The position numbers were made by a program, and so were the translations under genes. The notes under the pieces were generated by a model, which was given only the letters and a program-made list of their open reading frames with translations, was not told where the DNA came from and made no database searches. From the NCBI GenBank assembly GCA_964608945.1, contig CAZSQB010000042.1, forward strand, positions 1-9,205: DNA of 9,205 nt. Direction: 5' to 3'. The DNA comes from CAYWEP01 sp964608945 (GTDB taxonomy: Bacteria > Patescibacteriota > Microgenomatia > Levybacterales > UBA12049). This document shows positions 4,940-9,205 of this stretch, in pieces. The stretch's first letter is position 1, and every line of letters starts with the position of its first letter.

Positions 4940-6088
4940 TTACTTCAGCCCGCCGGTGACTTTCACCCGGGAGAGAATAGATTCATCTTCCAACACTTTC
5001 CCAGTACCCCGTACTACTGTGGTTAAGGGGTCATCGGCAACGACAACTGGCATATGTGTTCGCTCGACAATCAACTGATCGATACCAGAAAGCAACGCGC
5101 CCCCGCCAGTGAGCAATATCCCATGTTCCAAAATATCAGAAATAAGATCAGGCGGCGCCTCCTCTATCACATCAGCTATACCTTCAATAATCCGGGTTAT
5201 GACCGGTGAGAGTGCTTCGCGTATTTCAGATTCTGAGACCCTCAGGCTTCTTGGGAGTCCCGTCTCAATATCGCGCCCCCTCACAATTGCCATTTTTTCA
5301 TTCCTCTCAACATCCTCATCCCCTTTCTCTTTCTCCTCTTCTGTTTTTGCGATTTGAGATTTACGTTTTGAGATTTTTTGGTATGCGCTACCAATTCTAA
5401 TCTTTAGATCTTCTGCTGTCTGTTCGCCAAGTAAAAGTCCGTGCCGCAAACGCATATAGTGAAGAATTGCTTGGTCCATGTCATCCCCTGCTAATTTTAA
5501 TGATTTACTAACGACAATACCCCCCAAGGAAATAATAGCAATCTCTGTTGTCCCACCACCAATATCAACGACCAAAATACCTGTTGATTGAAAAACAGAT
5601 ATCCCCTGCCCGATAGCAGCAGCCATAGGCTCCTCAATCAAAAATGCCTCGCGCGCACCAGCTGAGAGTGCCGCCTCCCAGACTGCGCGACGCTCGACCT
5701 CAGTTACCGCAGATGGAATACCAATGACAACACGTGGCCTCGCCCACATCGCCGGTAAAAAGCTCCCGATCTCATGAATCTGGCGGACATAAAAAGATAT
5801 CATTGCTTCGGTTGCGTCAAAATCAGAAATGACGCCACCCCGAAGTGGCCGAACAGTGATGATTGATACCGGCGTTTTCCCCATCATTTTTTTGGCTTCA
5901 GTACCAATCGCAATAAGCTTCTTAGTTTTCTTCTGCAACGCAACAACAGATGGTTCGCGAATCACAATTCCCTTCCCCCGCACCCACACAAGTGTGTTCG
6001 CTGTCCCTAAATCAATACCAACATCGTGGGAGAAGAGAGAAAAAATACGATCAATCATACCTTTTTGACCCGCCCAACTTTCACTCAT
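4940..6088 (-). CDS. mreB: Rod shape-determining protein MreB
   Basis: Actin-like ATPase forming membrane-associated filaments that guide lateral wall synthesis. Numbered from 6088 (382 residues): phosphate-1 motif GIDLGTANT (~24-32), IEEPMAAAIGQG (~151-162), phosphate-2 motif VVDIGGGTTEIA (~173-184), adenosine motif GILLTGGGALLSG (~323-335). The start at 6088 has AAGGTGAT upstream (plus-strand 6092-6099), a good match to the 16S 3' end. ATG 6058 (MIDRIFSLF) matches the usual MreB N-terminus and is the main alternative; the TTG at 6115 is unlikely. It is longer than the usual ~340 residues partly from the N-terminus and partly from an insertion of about 20 residues between IGSAY (~232-236) and the VRGRD block. 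The insertion starts with repeat-derived KISKRKSQIAK and continues as a Glu/Lys-rich stretch. First gene of the elongation cluster. Confidence 0.95.
   Translation of the reverse strand: MSESWAGQKGMIDRIFSLFSHDVGIDLGTANTLVWVRGKGIVIREPSVVALQKKTKKLIAIGTEAKKMMGKTPVSIITVRPLRGGVISDFDATEAMISFYVRQIHEIGSFLPAMWARPRVVIGIPSAVTEVERRAVWEAALSAGAREAFLIEEPMAAAIGQGISVFQSTGILVVDIGGGTTEIAIISLGGIVVSKSLKLAGDDMDQAILHYMRLRHGLLLGEQTAEDLKIRIGSAYQKISKRKSQIAKTEEEKEKGDEDVERNEKMAIVRGRDIETGLPRSLRVSESEIREALSPVITRIIEGIADVIEEAPPDLISDILEHGILLTGGGALLSGIDQLIVERTHMPVVVADDPLTTVVRGTGKVLEDESILSRVKVTGGLK
5349..5376 (-). repeat. Heptamer-phased repeat inside mreB
   Basis: TTTGAGATTT (plus strand) occurs at 5353-5362 and 5367-5376, period 14. 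G residues at 5349, 5356 and 5370 keep the 7-bp phase. In mreB sense it reads AATCTCA, AAACGTA, AATCTCA, AATCGCA and encodes KISKRKSQIAK at the start of an insertion absent from typical MreB. Confidence 0.8.
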
Positions 6089-6091
6089 TCT

Positions 6092-6122
6092 ATCACCTTG
6101 TTGATACCCTGCCAATATGATA
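6092..6122 (-). promoter_or_regulatory. mreB: Candidate -10 and ribosome binding site for mreB
   Basis: Minus strand: TATCAT (6117-6122, 5/6 to TATAAT) with no convincing -35, because the upstream DNA is heptamer repeat. A leader of about 22 nt then carries AAGGTGAT (6092-6099), which complements the 16S 3' end and lies 3 nt before ATG 6088. The ribosome site is the stronger part of this call. Confidence 0.45.
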
Positions 6123-6130
6123 GGATTGAA

Positions 6131-6166
6131 CGTAATTCAAAATGCAAAATTCAAAGTTCAAAATTA
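6131..6166 (+). repeat. Heptamer-phased repeat in the mreB / O-antigen-ligase-like spacer
   Basis: C residues fall at 6131, 6138, 6145, 6152 and 6159, exactly 7 bp apart, giving units like AATTCAA, AATGCAA, AATTCAA, AGTTCAA. It occupies the middle of the divergent spacer. Confidence 0.85.
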
Positions 6167-6188
6167 AAAACTGCTAAACTGTTAATTA

Positions 6189-8603
6189 ATGAATATTATC
6201 CGTATTTGCAATAAGATTATTGAATATAGCTTCTACGCTCTCTTCTTCCTAGTCCCCCTCGTATTCACCAATAGCAACTCTGAACTTTTTGAGCTGACTA
6301 AAATGTGGCTTACCTGGGGTATAACAATTATCATTGCCACTGCCTGGTTTAGTAAAATGCTTATAGAAAAACGGGTATATATACAACGAACGCCACTTGA
6401 TATTCCCATACTGCTTTTTCTCCTCTCGCAAGGCATTTCAACAATTTTTTCCCTTGATATTCGGACGTCTTTGTGGGGATATTACTCACGATTCAATGGA
6501 GGCTTTCTCTCGCTTGTAACCTATGCGTTTCTCTACTATGCATTTGTTACAAATCTCCTATCTATGCAACCCAATGCTGTTGAGCAAAAACAATTTCGTT
6601 TTCATCCCTTGTGGTTTTTTGCTGGGATCGCAACAGCGTTGTTTGGATTTTTCCTTAACATCTCAACAAATATTCCCCTTTTTCTCATCGTCGGCTTGGT
6701 AACATCGCTGTTTCTTTTCACCATCTCTTTCCGAAATGGTACAATTTTTCGCGTCGGCTTTATCACGCTTGTGTCAGGAATATTTGTCTCTTTATGGGGA
6801 TTACCATCTCACTTTGGATATGACCCAACCTGCCTTCTTTTCCGTCAGGTCTTTGATGTGAGCTGCTGGACAGACGCATTTAGACCAACAATCCGTATCT
6901 TCTCTACCCTTGGCCAGCCGGCGTGGTTGGCAGCGTATTTGGCAGTATTACTCATGCCAGTTGTCGCATATTTTACCTACCTTTCAGTCCAGGAAAAACC
7001 CCTGACAAAACCACGCCTCCTTATCGCAGCATACTGGCTTCTTCTCGTGCTTTTTTACCTTGACCTCACATTTGCGGGCACGAGAGCAGGATTTATCGCG
7101 TTTTGGGCAGCAAATGTATTTTTCTGGGCACTGGTCTTTATAAAAATACTCCTCGCTAAGACAAACAAACGCGTGTGGCTTCAGTCATTTCTCATAACCA
7201 ATATCACTTTTCTCCTTATTACCTTTTTCTTTGGATTACCAATCGGACAACTACAAAAATATACACTCCCCAATCTCCTCAGCTCTTTTACACAACCGGT
7301 ATTTGCACAAGAAACAGGACAAAAACAGCAAGCAACAGAGCCAGCACCTGGGTCTCTTGATGCTGGTATTACTGATTCTGGAAAGATACGGCTTCTTGTC
7401 TGGAAAGGAGCGCTTGCTATTTGGAAAGCGCATCCGCTTTTCGGCAGCGGCGTTGAGACATACGCGTGGGCATACTATAGACACCGGCCGAAAGAACATA
7501 ACCTAACATCTGAATGGGATTACCTCTATAATAAAGCGCACAATGAGCATTTAAATTACCTCGCGACAACAGGTGCTTTTGGCCTCGGGACGTATATCAT
7601 GATAAGTGTGTGGTTTTTTGTCGTTGTTGGCAAAAAATTATATAAAGAACGCGCAGAGCCACTTGATCGAAATAAACTTCTCACTCTTTCTCTCCTTGCA
7701 GCATACATCTCAATTGTCATCAGTAATTTTCTTGGTTTTTCTGTTGTGATTATGAACATCTTTCTTTTTCTCATTCCCGCCTTTGTTTTTGCTTTTGAGC
7801 ATATGCTTCACATCCGCAGCAAACACGAAGTGTCATCGGTCAAAAAGCACACCGACTTTCTTCCTGTCTCTGGATTCCAGTGGATGGGAATTGTCCTCAT
7901 GTCGCTTTTTGCCTGCTATTTGCTCATTCTTCTTATCACATTTTGGCGAGCGGATCGCGCCTATGCGCTCGGATATAACCTCAATCGCATAGGTGAATAT
8001 CAAAAAGCATATCCGAATTTGAAAAAAGCAGTGGACCTTCGACCGGCAGAGCCTGTGTATAAAGACGAATACGCGTATAGTAACGGTATCCTCGCAGCTG
8101 GGTTATATCAAGCAAATGATGCGACCAATGCCGCAACTCTGGCGCAACAAGCAATAACGCTCAACGATGAAATCGTCACAAAACATCCAAATAATCTTCT
8201 CTTTTGGAAAAATCGGGTACGTATTTTCTATACGCTTAGCCAAATCGATAAACGATACGCTCCCTATGCCTCGCAAGCTATTCTGAAAGCGCGTGAACTG
8301 GCGCCGACTGATGCAAAAGTTGCCTACAACGCAGGGATTATCTTAGGACAAGGAGGGCAGCTCGATCAAGGAATAAAAGAGCTTGAAGAAGCAGTCATGA
8401 TGAAGCCAGATTATCAAGATGCGTACTACGCGCTTGGTCTTTTCTATCGTCAAAAAGCAACGAACGGAGGAAATACAGTGGTTGATCCATTGACGCAAGA
8501 CAAAGCAGTCGCGATGATGAAGCATATCCTCGAAAAACTCAACCCGAATCACGAACCTGCAAAACAGGAATTAAAAAATTGGAACAAGAAAAATCAGCTA
8601 TAA
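6189..8603 (+). CDS. O-antigen ligase/polymerase-like membrane protein with C-terminal TPRs
   Basis: 804 residues with roughly a dozen hydrophobic segments up to about residue 587, then a soluble TPR-like region (~590-800). The Wzy_C/WaaL-type signature is visible: FSTLGQPAWLAAYLA (238-252), FAGTRAGF (295-302) with a conserved Arg, then the large loop GKIRLLVWKGAL (398-409), HPLFGSGVETY (415-425) and YNKAHNEHLNYLATTGAFGL (447-466), whose His451 region matches the key loop histidine of ligases. Such proteins transfer or polymerise lipid-linked glycan at the outer face of the membrane; the acceptor cannot be told. TPR-like units include YALGYNLNRIGEYQKAYPNL and VAYNAGIILGQGGQLDQGIK. Fusion of Wzy_C and TPRs is common in CPR. 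ATG 6189 has no Shine-Dalgarno; a weak TAAACT (6175-6180) lies 8 nt upstream. It diverges from mreB. Confidence 0.85.
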   Translation: MNIIRICNKIIEYSFYALFFLVPLVFTNSNSELFELTKMWLTWGITIIIATAWFSKMLIEKRVYIQRTPLDIPILLFLLSQGISTIFSLDIRTSLWGYYSRFNGGFLSLVTYAFLYYAFVTNLLSMQPNAVEQKQFRFHPLWFFAGIATALFGFFLNISTNIPLFLIVGLVTSLFLFTISFRNGTIFRVGFITLVSGIFVSLWGLPSHFGYDPTCLLFRQVFDVSCWTDAFRPTIRIFSTLGQPAWLAAYLAVLLMPVVAYFTYLSVQEKPLTKPRLLIAAYWLLLVLFYLDLTFAGTRAGFIAFWAANVFFWALVFIKILLAKTNKRVWLQSFLITNITFLLITFFFGLPIGQLQKYTLPNLLSSFTQPVFAQETGQKQQATEPAPGSLDAGITDSGKIRLLVWKGALAIWKAHPLFGSGVETYAWAYYRHRPKEHNLTSEWDYLYNKAHNEHLNYLATTGAFGLGTYIMISVWFFVVVGKKLYKERAEPLDRNKLLTLSLLAAYISIVISNFLGFSVVIMNIFLFLIPAFVFAFEHMLHIRSKHEVSSVKKHTDFLPVSGFQWMGIVLMSLFACYLLILLITFWRADRAYALGYNLNRIGEYQKAYPNLKKAVDLRPAEPVYKDEYAYSNGILAAGLYQANDATNAATLAQQAITLNDEIVTKHPNNLLFWKNRVRIFYTLSQIDKRYAPYASQAILKARELAPTDAKVAYNAGIILGQGGQLDQGIKELEEAVMMKPDYQDAYYALGLFYRQKATNGGNTVVDPLTQDKAVAMMKHILEKLNPNHEPAKQELKNWNKKNQL

Positions 8604-8604
8604 T
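8599..8604 (+). promoter_or_regulatory. def: Candidate -10 element for def
   Basis: Perfect TATAAT overlapping the TAA stop of the upstream gene and ending 6 nt before ATG 8611. The -35 is weak (TTGGAA at 8579-8584 is only 14 bp away). A leaderless def transcript is predicted. Confidence 0.45.
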
Positions 8605-8610
8605 ACGCTC

Positions 8611-9168
8611 ATGCTTAAGATTGTACAGGCACCAAATGCAGTACTTTCAAATCACGCCAAGTCGGTTGGAAAAATAGATAAAGACCTTCTCTTTCTTATC
8701 AAAAATATGGAGGAAACGCTCGTTTCGGCAAAAGACCCAGAAGGCGTTGGGCTGGCTGCGCCGCAGGTTGGCAAGTCACTGCAGCTGTTTATTATCAAAA
8801 AGGACAAAAGCTCGCCTCTTTTCGTCGTTATCAATCCCAAGCTTCATATCCCCAAAAACGCAAAGCTTCTGCCTAAGCAAGTAGCAGTTGATAATGAAGA
8901 CGGAGTAAAATTAGAAGGCTGTCTCTCATTAAAAGACGTCTGGGGGATGGTCAGGCGATACGATACTGTGGAGCTTTCCTACCTGAATGAGAAGGGCGAA
9001 AAACAGCGAAAAACATTTGATGGCTTTTTGGCAACAATCATCCAGCATGAAGTAGATCATCTCCATGGTACGCTTTTCCCAAAGCACGTTTTGGCACAAA
9101 AAAATAAGCTGTATAAATCCAAAAAGGATGAAAAAGGTCAGACGGTATTTGAAGAGATGAAGATATGA
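8611..9168 (+). CDS. def: Peptide deformylase
   Basis: Cytosolic metalloenzyme that removes the formyl group from the N-terminal Met of new proteins. All three motifs are present in 185 residues: GVGLAAPQVG (45-54, GxGxAAxQ), EGCLS (102-106, with metal ligand Cys104), and QHEVDH (145-150, with His146, Glu147 and His150). The segment between motifs I and II is a little long (VINPKLHIPKNAKLLPKQ), and EGCLS is followed by LKDVWG rather than the Pro/Gly-containing turn of well-known enzymes; both look like lineage variation, with the active site intact. ATG is 7 bp after the O-antigen-ligase-like stop. A perfect TATAAT at 8599-8604 overlaps that stop and ends 6 nt before ATG, with no Shine-Dalgarno, so an independent leaderless transcript is likely. 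The spacer after the stop is heptamer repeat. Confidence 0.96.
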   Translation: MLKIVQAPNAVLSNHAKSVGKIDKDLLFLIKNMEETLVSAKDPEGVGLAAPQVGKSLQLFIIKKDKSSPLFVVINPKLHIPKNAKLLPKQVAVDNEDGVKLEGCLSLKDVWGMVRRYDTVELSYLNEKGEKQRKTFDGFLATIIQHEVDHLHGTLFPKHVLAQKNKLYKSKKDEKGQTVFEEMKI

Positions 9169-9205
9169 ATATCAAATGTCCAATATCAAATTTCAAATAT
9201 CAAAT
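9169..9205 (+). repeat. Heptamer-phased repeat after def, running off the window
   Basis: C residues at 9173, 9180, 9187, 9194 and 9201 are exactly 7 bp apart, giving units AATATCA, AATGTCC, AATATCA, AATTTCA, AATATCA. It starts right after the def stop and continues past the window edge. Confidence 0.9.

Noticed and set aside
6089..6115. Longer MreB beginning at TTG 6115
   Set aside because: ATG 6088 has a strong ribosome binding site, and ATG 6058 matches the family N-terminus; nothing supports the TTG.

Overview
The window looks like chromosomal DNA from a Patescibacteria/CPR-type bacterium. This is an inference from gene content and style, not from any marker gene. The pointers are tight AT-rich spacers, small unnamed helical and secreted proteins, a DUF5674-type protein, a membrane O-antigen ligase-like protein fused to TPRs, and A-rich 7-bp-phased repeats between and inside genes. 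No tRNA, rRNA, CRISPR array, transposase or phage gene was seen, and no stretch over 300 bases lacks a gene.

Layout. Positions 77-981 (+) hold two translationally coupled small membrane/secreted proteins that share a nearly identical ~50-residue C-terminal module. They converge, with overlapping stop codons, on a minus-strand pair at 978-1621: a DUF5674-type protein and a small helical protein. Positions 1716-6088 (-) are a canonical cell-elongation cluster transcribed mreB, mreC, mreD, pbp2 (mrdA). rodA, which often follows, is not in the window. Divergent from mreB is an 804-residue O-antigen ligase/polymerase-like protein with a TPR tail (6189-8603, +), followed 7 bp later by peptide deformylase (8611-9168, +).

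How they work together. MreB filaments, MreC and MreD position and activate the PBP2 transpeptidase for lateral wall synthesis. The O-antigen ligase-like protein probably joins or polymerises surface glycan, so 1716-8603 is mostly an envelope region. Deformylase is housekeeping.

Two patterns stand out. (1) A degenerate heptamer, roughly AANNTCR, recurs at exact 7-bp phase in several spacers. It has also entered coding sequence: two places in pbp2, one in mreB and the C-terminal tail of mreD. One pbp2 tract is five perfect 7-bp copies, where gain or loss of a unit would shift the frame before the KTG motif. (2) Four genes at the head of a transcript (77, 1621, 4861, 8611) have a -10-like hexamer ending 6-7 nt before the start codon and no Shine-Dalgarno. 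This predicts leaderless mRNAs, while mreB, mreD and the helical protein have recognisable Shine-Dalgarno sites.
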